A DNA stretch of 64,000 nucleotides from Micromonospora sp. C28SCA-DRY-2 (lineage in GTDB: Bacteria > Actinomycetota > Actinomycetes > Mycobacteriales > Micromonosporaceae): NCBI RefSeq assembly GCF_030519475.1, contig NZ_JAUMKD010000007.1, positions 1-64,000 on the forward strand. Direction: 5' to 3'. The notes below the pieces were generated by a model. It did not search any database. It had not been told where the DNA came from and saw nothing but the letters and a program-made list of their open reading frames with translations. Every line of letters begins with the position of its first letter. Positions within the stretch are counted from its first letter, which is position 1. This document shows, piece after piece, positions 1-8,277 of this stretch. Position numbers and translations under genes: made by a program.

Positions 1-16
1 CTCAGGGTGGTGGTGG

Positions 17-775
17 TCAGGGGCGGTGGGTTTGGATGAGGAAGCGGCGGGCGTGGGCGGTGAAGGGGCCGTCGGTGCGGATGCGGTGGTGGAGGCGGGC
101 CAACTGGGGGCGGTAGCGGTCGACGGTGAAGCCGGGGACGGTCCAGACCACCTTGCGCAGGAACCAGACCACCGCGGCGATGTCGTGGAACACCGTGCGC
201 AGAGTCGCCTCGCGCAGGTCCACCACGGTCAGCCCGGCCGCCCGCGCGGCGGCCACCGCCTGCTCCGGATGGCGCTCGGCCGGTGGCGGCAGCGGCCCGA
301 GGATCGCCTCGCTGAGCTCGCGGACCGTGCCGGGGCCGATCTGCTGGGACAGGAACGTCCCGCCCGGACGCAGCACCCGCGCCGTCTCGGCCCAGTCGGT
401 GCGTACCGGGTGCCGGCTGACCACCAGGTCGAAGGTGGCGTCCCGGAACGGCAGCGGGGCGTCCGGGGTGACCGCGACGACGGTGGCGCCGACCCGGCGC
501 AGCACCCGGCGGGCCACGAGCACGTTCGGCGGCCACCCCTCGGTGGCCACCAGCAACCGGGGCGGTTGCGGCACCTCGGCCAGCACCTCGCCGCCGCCGG
601 TGTCCACGTCCAGCGCCGCGTCCGCCGTCGCCATCCGGGCCGCGACCAGGCGGGCGTACCCCCAGGGCGGGCGTTCCTCGGTGGCCCGGCCGGCCAGCCA
701 GTCGAAGGCCCAGCCCTCGACCGGGGCGGCCGCCCCCTCGGCGAGCAGTTCCTCGAAGCTCGGGTCGGTGGTCAT
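17..775 (-). CDS. class I SAM-dependent methyltransferase, partial-core type
   Basis: A 252-residue soluble protein with a UbiE/Methyltransf_11-like core. A motif-I-like LDVDTGGGEVLA lies at residues 55-66, an acidic post-motif near AVTPDAPLPFRDATFDLVVS (101-120), and ARVLRPGGTFLSQQ near 132-145, which is the usual motif III region. The substrate cannot be read from sequence. I place the start at the ATG of MTTDPSF because residues before it in the longer open frame are low-complexity GC-rich translation. It stands alone on the minus strand, downstream of a DUF2231 gene and a decayed repeat. Family assignment is good; function is open. Confidence 0.82.
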   Translation of the reverse strand: MTTDPSFEELLAEGAAAPVEGWAFDWLAGRATEERPPWGYARLVAARMATADAALDVDTGGGEVLAEVPQPPRLLVATEGWPPNVLVARRVLRRVGATVVAVTPDAPLPFRDATFDLVVSRHPVRTDWAETARVLRPGGTFLSQQIGPGTVRELSEAILGPLPPPAERHPEQAVAAARAAGLTVVDLREATLRTVFHDIAAVVWFLRKVVWTVPGFTVDRYRPQLARLHHRIRTDGPFTAHARRFLIQTHRP

Positions 776-849
776 CCGGCCAGCCTGTCCGGCCGGGCCC
801 GGCCGGGCAACGCAATTGCCGCCACCGGCCGGGTCGCCGACGCCGCCCC

Positions 850-1035
850 GCCGCCCGGCGAGGACCCGCGGGTCAGGAGCGCGGCGAAACGATCTCGACG
901 GCACCCGGTCGCCCCGCTGAACGTGCCGGCCAGGTCGCCGGCGCCGCCCCGCCGGGCCCCGCCGCCCGGCGAGGACCCGCGGGTCAGGAGCGCGGCGAAA
1001 CGATCTCCACCGTCGAGCCGGTCGCGCCGCTGAGC
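850..1035. repeat. Direct repeat: decayed copy of the 3' end of the DUF2231 gene
   Basis: Bases 850-896 are identical to 961-1007 (47 of 47), at a 111-bp offset. Similarity continues more weakly for about 28 bp beyond each copy. The right copy holds the last codons and stop of the DUF2231 gene. The left copy lies downstream of it and has lost two bases, so it no longer keeps the reading frame. This looks like a local tandem duplication of a gene end. Confidence 0.85.
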
Positions 1036-1487
1036 GCGTCGAACGTGGTCGGCTCGGTCCGCCGGCCGGCGTCGAACTGGCGCATCAGCCGGGCGCCGAG
1101 CCGTACCCCGATCCCGCCGACGGCGAGCGCGACCACCTCGGTCAGCAGCAGCACCACCGACGCGCCGCGCTGCGGCGCGTCCGCCCGGATCAGGCAGCCG
1201 ATCAGGAACAGGCCGGCCATGGCCGTGTTCACCAGGTTGAAGGTGATCGCCGTCCGGCGGGTCCGGTCGCCCGGCACGTCCCACAGGTCGATCATGCCGG
1301 CGATCGCGGTCAGCCCGGCGGCCACCAGCGCGGCGACCGCCGTCCAGTAGCCGACCTCGCCGAGGAACGCGGGCCCGCCGAGGACGTCGGTCAGGTCGAA
1401 GACGGTCGCGCTGACGAAGAGCCCAAAGGGGAACGTCACCAGCATCGGTTGGATCGGGTGTCCCTGCACCCGCAGCCGGCTCTGCAT
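984..1487 (-). CDS. DUF2231 family integral membrane protein
   Basis: A 167-residue protein starting MQSRLRVQGHPIQPMLVTFP, the HPIHPMLV-like opening typical of DUF2231. Four hydrophobic segments follow at about 15-35, 45-65, 82-102 and 112-132, with a short charged C-terminus. The family is of unknown function and is common in actinobacterial and rhizobial stress-linked loci. A GTTT-N16-GGGTA promoter sits about 45 bp upstream of the ATG, so I infer SigB/SigF-type stress expression. Its last codons are duplicated just downstream. Confidence 0.88.
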   Translation of the reverse strand: MQSRLRVQGHPIQPMLVTFPFGLFVSATVFDLTDVLGGPAFLGEVGYWTAVAALVAAGLTAIAGMIDLWDVPGDRTRRTAITFNLVNTAMAGLFLIGCLIRADAPQRGASVVLLLTEVVALAVGGIGVRLGARLMRQFDAGRRTEPTTFDALSGATGSTVEIVSPRS

Positions 1488-1531
1488 GGGTCCTCCCCTG
1501 GTCCGCTGCTCAGCCCACCAGTCCAGGGTGC

Positions 1532-1556
1532 TACCCGGCCGCCAACCGGGTGAAAC
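1532..1556 (-). promoter_or_regulatory. SigB/SigF-type promoter of the DUF2231 gene
   Basis: Read on the minus strand: GTTT (1556-1553), a 16-bp spacer, GGGTA (1536-1532). This fits the SigF/SigB consensus GTTT-N15-17-GGGTA of actinobacteria. The -10 box ends 45 bp before the start codon. Confidence 0.68.
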
Positions 1557-1563
1557 GACGCGG

Positions 1564-2304
1564 TCAGCCGCTCCGTTGCCGGGAGACCGTGCTGACCAGC
1601 CGCTCGGCCACCTCGCGCAGCGGAATGGACAGCGACGACGCGGCGCTGCGCAGCACCTCCAGCGCCTCCGGCGCCGGGCAGCCGCGCTGCGTCATGATCA
1701 CCCCGATCGCCTGCCCGACCACCCCGTCGCCGAGCAGCGACGCGTCCCGCTCCCCGGCCAGCGCCGCCTGCCGGGCCCGGTCCCGGACGGCGGCCAGCAG
1801 CAGCCCGGCGTGCTCGGCCAGCAGCATGGCGGTGAGCTGGTGGCCGGTGGTGAGCGCGTCGGAGGCGCCGGCGTACAGGTTGATCGCGCCGATCACCTGC
1901 TCGTCCACGTCGACCGGCGCCGAGATCACCCCGTGGACGCCGAGGTCGCGTGCCCGCACCGTCCAGGTCGGCCAACGCCGCTCCCGGCCCAGGTGCTCGG
2001 AGCGGATCATCTCCCGGCGGCGGATCGCCTCCATGGCCGGGGTGTCCGGGCCGTGCCGCAGGTCGTCGAGGCCGGCCAGCCGGGCGTCCGAGGCGGCCAC
2101 CCCGGCCGGCTCCCCGGCCCGCAGCGCGGTGAAGCCGCACCAGGTGACCCCGTCGACGGCGTCCCGGGTGATCCGCACCAGGGCGGTGAGCGCCGCGTCG
2201 AAGTCGTCCACGGCGATCAGGCCGGCGGTCAGCTCCCGCAGCAGCGCCGCGGTCTCCAGCACCCCGAGCGTCTCGACCGCCGGCACCCGCGTGTCCAGGT
2301 TCAC
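1564..2304 (-). CDS. GAF-ANTAR transcription antitermination regulator
   Basis: A 246-residue protein. Residues about 15-165 form a GAF domain of the kind that opens actinobacterial ANTAR proteins (GVHGVISAPVDVDEQVIGAINLY). Residues about 185-240 form the ANTAR RNA-binding domain, with LLGDGVVGQAIGVIMTQRGC followed by an EALEVLRSAA helix. ANTAR proteins bind paired hexaloop hairpins in nascent RNA and block termination; the signal here is unknown. A stress-type promoter lies about 95 bp upstream, giving a long 5' leader. Confidence 0.92.
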   Translation of the reverse strand: MNLDTRVPAVETLGVLETAALLRELTAGLIAVDDFDAALTALVRITRDAVDGVTWCGFTALRAGEPAGVAASDARLAGLDDLRHGPDTPAMEAIRRREMIRSEHLGRERRWPTWTVRARDLGVHGVISAPVDVDEQVIGAINLYAGASDALTTGHQLTAMLLAEHAGLLLAAVRDRARQAALAGERDASLLGDGVVGQAIGVIMTQRGCPAPEALEVLRSAASSLSIPLREVAERLVSTVSRQRSG

Positions 2305-2398
2305 CGGTCCACAGCCCCCGCCGCCCCCGAACCGCCAGCCGGTGCTGTCATCACCCGTGTCATCCTCTTGTTCTCCCGACTCTAGGGCCCCGGCCTAC

Positions 2399-2423
2399 TA
2401 CCCCGGCGAACATGGGTCGAAAC
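2399..2423 (-). promoter_or_regulatory. SigB/SigF-type promoter of the GAF-ANTAR gene
   Basis: On the minus strand: GTTT (2423-2420), 16-bp spacer, GGGTA (2403-2399). It is an exact match to the stress sigma consensus, 95 bp from the start codon. Confidence 0.6.
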
Positions 2424-2479
2424 GGCCTAAAGGGGGCCGCGGCCGGGCGCGCGGACGCGCCGGACGCGACCCCCGGGCC

Positions 2480-4771
2480 TCAGCGGGACGCGCCGGTGAG
2501 CCGCCGCCCGACCGAGGCGATCAGCCGGTCGAGCTCGGAGCCGAACGGGTTGTCGTGCACCAGGTACGTCCAGGTGGCGCTCGGCCGGACCAGCTTCGCC
2601 GCGTCCGGCTCCCAGTCCTCGTCGAACTCGGTCTCCTCGAACGTCGCGATGGTCCGCCTCTCGATCTCCGGGACCAGCTCGTTGAAGGCCGGCACCGCGG
2701 CCCGGTGGAACTCGTCGAGCGGGTCGAGCCGGCCGAGCGCGCGCAGGTGCACGCCCTCGCGTACCTCGGACAGCTCGGCCAGGTGGTCGGCCCAGAGCCG
2801 GTCGAGGTGGTAGAGGGCGATCGACCGGGCCACCCGGGCGAGCAGGTCCTCGTCCATCTCGCCGGCCTTGTCCGGCACCTTGTCCAGCAGCATCAGCGCC
2901 GCCACGTCGGTGGTCAGCAGCCGCTCGCGGCGCTCGGCGAGCGCCTTGCGCTGCTGCTCGATGACCACGCTGTAGCGCCAGGTGTTGCGGTGGATCTCGT
3001 GGTTGACGCCCTCGGCGACCCGCTGGGCGTGCTCCACGGCGTAGTCCACCAGCTCGTCGGTGACCAGACCGTCGGCGTTCATCCGCGGCGACGCCGGGAC
3101 GGTGTCGCCGGCGTGCCGGACGACCAGGTCGTCCTCCAGGCTGACGAAGAAGACCGAGCCACCCGGGTCGCCCTGCCGGCCGGCCCGGCCGCGCAGCTGG
3201 TCGTCGACCCGGCGGCTGTCGTGCCGGCCGCTGCCGATCACGTAGAGGCCGCCGAGCTCGGCGACCCGGTCCCGGTCGGCCTGGTCACTGCCGCCGAGGC
3301 GGATGTCCACGCCCCGGCCGGCCATCTGGGTGGAGACGGTCACCGCGCCGTACGCGCCGGCCTCGGCGATGATCGCCGCCTCCTCGTCGTCGTTCTTGGC
3401 GTTGAGCACCACGCAGGGCACCCCGGCGGCGTTCAGGCCGGCGGCCAGCCCCTCGGACTCCTTGACGTCCAGCGTGCCGACCAGCACCGGCCGCCCGCGC
3501 TCGTGGTTGCGCTTGATCTCGTCGATCAGCGCCTCCTCCTTCTCGGCCCGGGTGGCGTAGATCCGGTCCGGCTCGTCCTCGCGGACGCACGGGGTGTTCG
3601 GCGGGATCACCGCGACCTCGAGGCCGAAGAACTCGCGCAGCTGGTCGCCGACCAGCACCGCGGTGGCCGTCATGCCGCACACCTTCGGGTAGAGCGCGAT
3701 GTACGCCTGCACGGCGATGGTGCCCAGCACCTCGCCCTCGGCGGTGGCGTCCAGGCCCTCCTTGGCCTCCACCGCGGCCTGGAGCCCGTCCGGCCAGCGG
3801 CGGCGCTGGGCGACCCGGCCGCGCATCTCGTCGATCAGCTCGACCGACCCGTCCCGGACGATGTAGTCCACGTCGCGGTGCAGCAGGGCGTGCGCGTGCA
3901 GCGCCACGTTGACCGCGGAGAGCTGCTCGACGTGCTCCTCGTCGTAGAGGTCGAGACCGAGCTTGGCCTCCACGGCGGCCAGGCCGGCGGCGGTGAAGGC
4001 GACGCTGCGGCCGTCCTCGGCCACCGTGTAGTGCTTGCCCTTGCGCAGCCCGCGCACCAGGGCGGCGGCCGCGTGCACCGGGTCCTGCTCGCCGGGCACC
4101 GCGCCGGCCAGCACCATCGGCACCCGGGCCTCGTCGATCAGGATCGAGTCGGCCTCGTCGACGATCGCGGTGCGCAGCGCCGGCTGCACCCGGTCGGCGA
4201 GGTCGGTGACCAGCTGGTCGCGCAGGTAGTCGAAGCCGGCCTCGCTGACCGAGACGTAGGTGACGTCGCAGGCGTACGCGTCGCGGCGCTCCTGCGGGGT
4301 GGAGGCCTCGTTGACCCAGCCCACGGTGAGGCCGAGCAGGTGGTAGACCGGCTCCATCCACTGGGCGTCGCGGCGGGCCAGGTAGTCGTTGACGGTGAGC
4401 ACGTGCACCGGGCCGTTGCCCAGCCGGACGTGCCCGTACGCGGCGATGGTGGCGGTGAGCGTCTTGCCCTCACCGGTGGCCATCTCGGCGACCTTGCCGG
4501 AGAGCAGCGCCATCGCGCCGAGCAGCTGCACGTCGTACGGCCGCTGGTCGAGGCCGCGGCGGGCGGCCTCGCGGCCGATCGCGCAGATCTCCTCGTAGCC
4601 CTCGGCCCGGCCGGCGGCCTCGGTCAGCTCGACGTCGTCGAGCGCCGACAGCTCCTCCTCGCGGGCCTCGATGGCCGGCAGCAGCTTCTCCAGCGGCGCC
4701 AGGTCGACCGTCGTTCCCGGGCGCTGGAGGAACCGGCGGAACCTGGTCTTCAACCGTTGCGACACACCCAT
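2480..4771 (-). CDS. secA2: accessory Sec translocase ATPase SecA2
   Basis: A 763-residue SecA-family motor. Nucleotide-binding domain 1 has Walker A in MATGEGKT (97-104) and the DEAD box in VDEADSILIDEAR near 204. TMAGRG and the arginine-rich RRVDDQLRGRAGRQGDPG mark domain 2. The protein is shorter than SecA1 (about 900 or more residues) and lacks the C-terminal Cys-rich SecB/zinc tail, which points to SecA2. SecA2 exports a small set of proteins through SecYEG. The start is MGVSQRLKTRFRRFLQRPG; the open frame upstream is spurious because its composition is not protein-like. Confidence 0.93.
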   Translation of the reverse strand: MGVSQRLKTRFRRFLQRPGTTVDLAPLEKLLPAIEAREEELSALDDVELTEAAGRAEGYEEICAIGREAARRGLDQRPYDVQLLGAMALLSGKVAEMATGEGKTLTATIAAYGHVRLGNGPVHVLTVNDYLARRDAQWMEPVYHLLGLTVGWVNEASTPQERRDAYACDVTYVSVSEAGFDYLRDQLVTDLADRVQPALRTAIVDEADSILIDEARVPMVLAGAVPGEQDPVHAAAALVRGLRKGKHYTVAEDGRSVAFTAAGLAAVEAKLGLDLYDEEHVEQLSAVNVALHAHALLHRDVDYIVRDGSVELIDEMRGRVAQRRRWPDGLQAAVEAKEGLDATAEGEVLGTIAVQAYIALYPKVCGMTATAVLVGDQLREFFGLEVAVIPPNTPCVREDEPDRIYATRAEKEEALIDEIKRNHERGRPVLVGTLDVKESEGLAAGLNAAGVPCVVLNAKNDDEEAAIIAEAGAYGAVTVSTQMAGRGVDIRLGGSDQADRDRVAELGGLYVIGSGRHDSRRVDDQLRGRAGRQGDPGGSVFFVSLEDDLVVRHAGDTVPASPRMNADGLVTDELVDYAVEHAQRVAEGVNHEIHRNTWRYSVVIEQQRKALAERRERLLTTDVAALMLLDKVPDKAGEMDEDLLARVARSIALYHLDRLWADHLAELSEVREGVHLRALGRLDPLDEFHRAAVPAFNELVPEIERRTIATFEETEFDEDWEPDAAKLVRPSATWTYLVHDNPFGSELDRLIASVGRRLTGASR

Positions 4772-4840
4772 GAGCGGCAACGGTACGCGACGCGGCTGAC
4801 CTTGGGCGGCCCGCCCGGCCGCGGGGCGCGCCGCCCGTTT

Positions 4841-4917
4841 GCCGCGATCTTGCAGTCGTTGCCCCGACGAATGCGGCAGATGCCGCGGAACAGGGACCAG
4901 AACTGCAAGATCGCGGC
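4841..4917. terminator. Long palindrome, probable terminator or REP-like element
   Basis: Arms 4841-4856 and 4902-4917 are perfect 16-bp inverses (GCCGCGATCTTGCAGT). The 45-bp loop contains a smaller GCGGCA/TGCCGC hairpin. It begins 3 bp after the stop of the dehydrogenase gene on the minus strand, and no U-tract is present. Confidence 0.6.
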
Positions 4918-4920
4918 GGG

Positions 4921-6009
4921 TCAGGGGGTTAGGACCACCTGGAGTTCCTGGCGACGCCGCTCGGCGAGGTCGGTGAGGAGGGTGGGGGCCTCCTCGAAGG
5001 GCACCACCGCCGAGACCAGGTGCTTGCGGATCAGGTCCCCGTACGCGCGCAGCAGGTCGATGGTGTCGGCGGAGAGCCGCTCCCGGTCCCAGGTGGGGGC
5101 GAGCCCGCGGGGCACCCGGCCGATCTGGGCGCAGCGCAGCGACAGCCCGTTGTGGTGGAACTCCTCGCCGAGCCGGACCGCGTCCGCGCCGGCCTGGTAG
5201 AAGGCCAGGTCGATCACGGTGCCCTGCGGGCGGAGCAGGCGCAGCGCCAGGTGCAGCGCCCAGGCCTGGCCCCGGCACTGGAACACCACGTCGGCGCCCC
5301 GGTCACCGGCGGTGTGCGCCCAGCGGGTCTTGAGCACCACCGCCGGGTCGTCGGCCTCCGGGTCGAGGGTCTCCAGGCCGAGCGCCTCGGCGACCTCCCG
5401 CCGCCGCGGGGTCGGGTCGAGCACCACCACCGAGGCGGCGCCGTGCCGGCGGGCGAACAGCGCGGTGAGCAGGGCCACCACCCCGCTGCCGACCACCGCC
5501 ACCCGGCGCCCGCGCACCCCGTCGCCGAGCCCGCGCACGTCCGTGCCGTAGAGGTCGGCGGCGGCGTGCAGCAGGCCGTTGGCGCAGATCGGCCCCATGT
5601 GCGCGACGTAGACGCCGAGCAGCGGGTCCAGGTCGTCGGGGAGCGGGACGAACCGCTCGGCGAGCGGGTCGGCGACGTGGCCGGTGCGGTGCCCGTAGGT
5701 CATCGCGCCGACGGCGCCGACCTCGACCGCCGGGGTGGCGCTCTCCACCACCTCGGCCACCTGCATGTAGCCCAGCCGGGTGACCGGATACGGGGTGCTC
5801 GCCTCCCCGGGCTGGAACAGCCCCAGGTCCGCGTTCCAGGCGACGTTGAGGTACGGGTTGGTGCCCTTGACGTAGCTCAGCTCGGTGCCGGCGGAGACCC
5901 CGCTGAACAGCGTACGGACCCGGAAGGTGCCGGGGCGCAGCTCGGCGGCGTCCTGCTCGACCAGCTCCACCCGACCCGGGCCGGGCACCGTGACGACCTT
6001 GTCACGCAT
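4921..6009 (-). CDS. zinc-independent medium-chain dehydrogenase/reductase
   Basis: A 362-residue MDR-superfamily oxidoreductase. The Rossmann glycine motif VAVVGSGVVALLTALFARRH is followed by a VVVLDPTPRRR segment that ends the second strand. The catalytic-zinc GICGSD motif is replaced by FSGVSAGTELSYVKG, and no cluster of four structural cysteines is visible, so zinc chemistry is unlikely. The arrangement resembles BchC-like dehydrogenases that pair with sugar or small-molecule oxidoreductases. Its start overlaps the end of the upstream Gfo/Idh/MocA gene by 8 bp, so the two are co-translated and probably act on one substrate. The substrate is unknown. Confidence 0.85.
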   Translation of the reverse strand: MRDKVVTVPGPGRVELVEQDAAELRPGTFRVRTLFSGVSAGTELSYVKGTNPYLNVAWNADLGLFQPGEASTPYPVTRLGYMQVAEVVESATPAVEVGAVGAMTYGHRTGHVADPLAERFVPLPDDLDPLLGVYVAHMGPICANGLLHAAADLYGTDVRGLGDGVRGRRVAVVGSGVVALLTALFARRHGAASVVVLDPTPRRREVAEALGLETLDPEADDPAVVLKTRWAHTAGDRGADVVFQCRGQAWALHLALRLLRPQGTVIDLAFYQAGADAVRLGEEFHHNGLSLRCAQIGRVPRGLAPTWDRERLSADTIDLLRAYGDLIRKHLVSAVVPFEEAPTLLTDLAERRRQELQVVLTP

Positions 6010-7012
6010 CGACCGTCACCCCCGTGCGCAGGGTCGCCGGGGCGGCCGGCGCGGCCAGCCGGACGGGAGTGCCGGTGCGGGCCGAGTCGGCCACCGCGAC
6101 GGCCAGCCGCTGGGTGCCCAGCGCCTCGGCGTACGGGACCCGGATGTCGTCGCCGACCCCGCGCACCGCGTCGACGAACGCCCGGTCGACGGCGACCCGG
6201 GCGGCGTCCGGGTCGGCGGGGAACCGGCGCTCCCCGTCACCGTCCCGGACGACCAGGCCGTCCTCGGTCAGCGCCAGGGCCAGCCCGTCGGCGAGGATCT
6301 CCAGCCCGGCGCGGTGCTTCCAGCCGAGCACGCAGGCGGCGGTCAGCGTGCCGACCGCGCCGCTGCTGAAGCGCAGCGCGGCGGTGGTGACGGAGTCGAT
6401 GTCCGCCCCGTCGACCGGGGGCGGTGTGCCGTCGGCGTACGCGGTCACCTCGCTCACCTCGCCGGCCAGCACCCGGATCAGGTCCAGCACGTGCGCGGCC
6501 TGCTCGACCACCGGGCCACCGGAGCGGTCCCGCCGCGACCACCAGGCCACCGGGGGGACCTTGTCCAGCCAGGCGCCGGCCACCATCCGCACCGGGCGGT
6601 CGGCCAGCAGGCGGCGGGCCTGCTCCACCACCGGCAGGTAGCGCCAGTGGTGCCCGACCGCGGTCCGCAGGCCGCGCCGGGCGACCAGCTCGCCGATCCG
6701 CTCGGCGGTGGCGAGGTCGACGGCGACCGGCTTCTCCACGAACATCGGCAGCCCGGCGGCGATCACCGCCTCCTCCGCCGGCCCGTGCGCGAACGGCGGG
6801 ACGCAGACGTACACCGCGTCCGGCCCGGCGGCGAGCAGCTCCTCGACACCGGCGCAAACCCGCGTGTCGTACGCGGCGGCCAGCTCGGCGGCGGCCGCCG
6901 GCAGCACGTCGGTCACCCCGACCAGCTCCACGTCGGCGAAGCCGCTGAGCACCCGGGCATGGCGTTGCGCCACCCCACCGGCTCCTACCAGTCCCACCCG
7001 GCACGTGCGCAT
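6002..7012 (-). CDS. Gfo/Idh/MocA family oxidoreductase
   Basis: A 336-residue NAD(P)-dependent oxidoreductase. The N-terminal Rossmann motif is VGLVGAGGVAQRHARVL, the diagnostic EKP lies in MFVEKPVAVDLATAE, and GHHWRYLPVVEQARRLL and a C-terminal beta-sheet domain follow. Family members oxidise or reduce sugars, inositols and related cyclic polyols. I start at the ATG of MRTCRVG because GGAGGGG lies 6-7 bp before it; a GTG 15 bp upstream lacks such a site. It is the first gene of a two-gene operon. Confidence 0.9.
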   Translation of the reverse strand: MRTCRVGLVGAGGVAQRHARVLSGFADVELVGVTDVLPAAAAELAAAYDTRVCAGVEELLAAGPDAVYVCVPPFAHGPAEEAVIAAGLPMFVEKPVAVDLATAERIGELVARRGLRTAVGHHWRYLPVVEQARRLLADRPVRMVAGAWLDKVPPVAWWSRRDRSGGPVVEQAAHVLDLIRVLAGEVSEVTAYADGTPPPVDGADIDSVTTAALRFSSGAVGTLTAACVLGWKHRAGLEILADGLALALTEDGLVVRDGDGERRFPADPDAARVAVDRAFVDAVRGVGDDIRVPYAEALGTQRLAVAVADSARTGTPVRLAAPAAPATLRTGVTVDA

Positions 7013-7075
7013 CCAAGCCCCTCCCACCCACTGTTCATGTCGTCGAGGTCAGCACTCCCCTCGGGTGGGCGCAAT

Positions 7076-7115
7076 CAAACGTTCACGACCCGGGAACCCC
7101 CGCATGCCACGTTTG
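7076..7115. promoter_or_regulatory. Inverted repeat in the divergent gpgS / oxidoreductase region
   Basis: CAAACGT (7076-7082) and ACGTTTG (7109-7115) are perfect inverse half-sites 26 bp apart in the 193-bp space between two divergent operons. A GTTT-N15-GGGAT stretch from 7111 only approximates the stress promoter. A regulator site is possible but unproven. Confidence 0.3.
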
Positions 7116-7205
7116 TGATCAGGCTGTCGGGGATGATCCGGTTAGCGCGTGGTGGGAAGTGGGAAAACCCTCCCTTGGATTTTCCGCCTCGATCAGGGGG
7201 TGCCT

Positions 7206-8222
7206 GTGCGGAATACGGAATCGACGGTTTCGCCGGTGGTGGAGGCGTGGGCCACCTACCGGACGACGTCAGCGGCCGACTGGCCGGCGCGGCGGCTGCT
7301 GCGCGCCAAGGGTGACACCCGGGTCAGCGTGGTGCTGCCGGCCCGCAACGAGGAAGCCACGGTCGGCGCCATCGTGTCGACCATCCGCGAGCACCTGGTG
7401 GACCGGGTGCCGCTGGTCGACGAGCTGATCGTGGTCGACTCCCGGTCGACCGACCGCACCGCACAGGTGGCCCGGGCGGCGGGCGCCGAGGTGGTCAGCC
7501 AGGACGCGATGACCCGGGGGCTGCCCCGGCTGACCGGCAAGGGCGACGCGCTCTGGGCCGGGCTCGCCGCCGCCGAGGGGGACGTGGTGGCCTTCATCGA
7601 CGCCGACCTGCGGGAGTTCCGTCCGCACTTCGTGAGCGGGCTGATCGGCCCGCTGCTGACCGACCCGTCGGTCGACTTCGTCAAGGGGTTCTACCACCGG
7701 CCGCTGGTCGGTACGGCCGGGGTGGAGGCCGACGGCGGCGGCCGGGTGACCGAGCTGATGGCCCGGCCGCTGCTCAACCTGTTCTGGCCGGAGCTGGCCG
7801 GCTTCGTGCAGCCGCTGGCCGGCGAGTACGCCGGCCGCCGGGAGGTGCTGGAGCAGGTGCCCTTCGTCTCCGGCTACGGCGTGGAGACGGCCATGCTCAT
7901 CGACCTGCTGGAGCTGGTCGGGCTGGACGCGCTGGCCCAGGTGGACCTCGGCGAGCGCAAGCACCGCCACCAGGACACCGCGGCGCTGGGCCGGATGTCG
8001 GCCCAGATCATGCTCACCGCGTGGTCGCGGTTGCAGCGGCGCGGCTGGGCCAGTCCCGGGGCGGTGCCCGCCGCGCTGCTCACCCAGTTCCGGCGGGGCG
8101 GCTCGGAGGCGCTGCCGAACCTGGAGCGGGAGATCGTGGTCAGCGACGTCTCCATCGAGGAGCGCCCGCCGCTGGCGCAGCTGCGGCACCGGGTGCCGCG
8201 TCGCCGGGTGGCGGCGGCGTGA
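7206..8222 (+). CDS. gpgS: glucosyl-3-phosphoglycerate synthase
   Basis: A 338-residue GT2-type (GT81) glycosyltransferase that transfers glucose from a nucleotide sugar to 3-phosphoglycerate. Visible family features are VSVVLPARNEEATVGAIV, ELIVVDSRSTDRTAQVA, the metal-binding FIDADL, a SGYGVETAMLIDLLE loop, LGERKHRHQ, and a C-terminal EERPPLAQL typical of Rv1208-like proteins. GpgS starts synthesis of glucosylglycerate and, in mycobacteria, of methylglucose lipopolysaccharide. I prefer the GTG at 7206 because AGGGGG lies 6 bp upstream; a GTG at 7200 is the alternative. Confidence 0.88.
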   Translation: MRNTESTVSPVVEAWATYRTTSAADWPARRLLRAKGDTRVSVVLPARNEEATVGAIVSTIREHLVDRVPLVDELIVVDSRSTDRTAQVARAAGAEVVSQDAMTRGLPRLTGKGDALWAGLAAAEGDVVAFIDADLREFRPHFVSGLIGPLLTDPSVDFVKGFYHRPLVGTAGVEADGGGRVTELMARPLLNLFWPELAGFVQPLAGEYAGRREVLEQVPFVSGYGVETAMLIDLLELVGLDALAQVDLGERKHRHQDTAALGRMSAQIMLTAWSRLQRRGWASPGAVPAALLTQFRRGGSEALPNLEREIVVSDVSIEERPPLAQLRHRVPRRRVAAA

Positions 8223-8277
8223 GGCGCCGGTCGGCGGCGGCGAGCCCCGGTCCCCGCGCGGGACGGGGGGCGGCGCG

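Noticed and set aside
1550..5200. A very long plus-strand open frame opposite the ANTAR and SecA2 genes
   Set aside because: It is antisense to well-supported genes and its product is low-complexity Arg/Gly/His-rich, as GC-rich genomes produce by chance.
7111..7134. GTTT-N15-GGGAT upstream of gpgS as a stress promoter
   Set aside because: The -10 box has two mismatches to GGGTA and the spacing to the GTG is long (over 70 bp).
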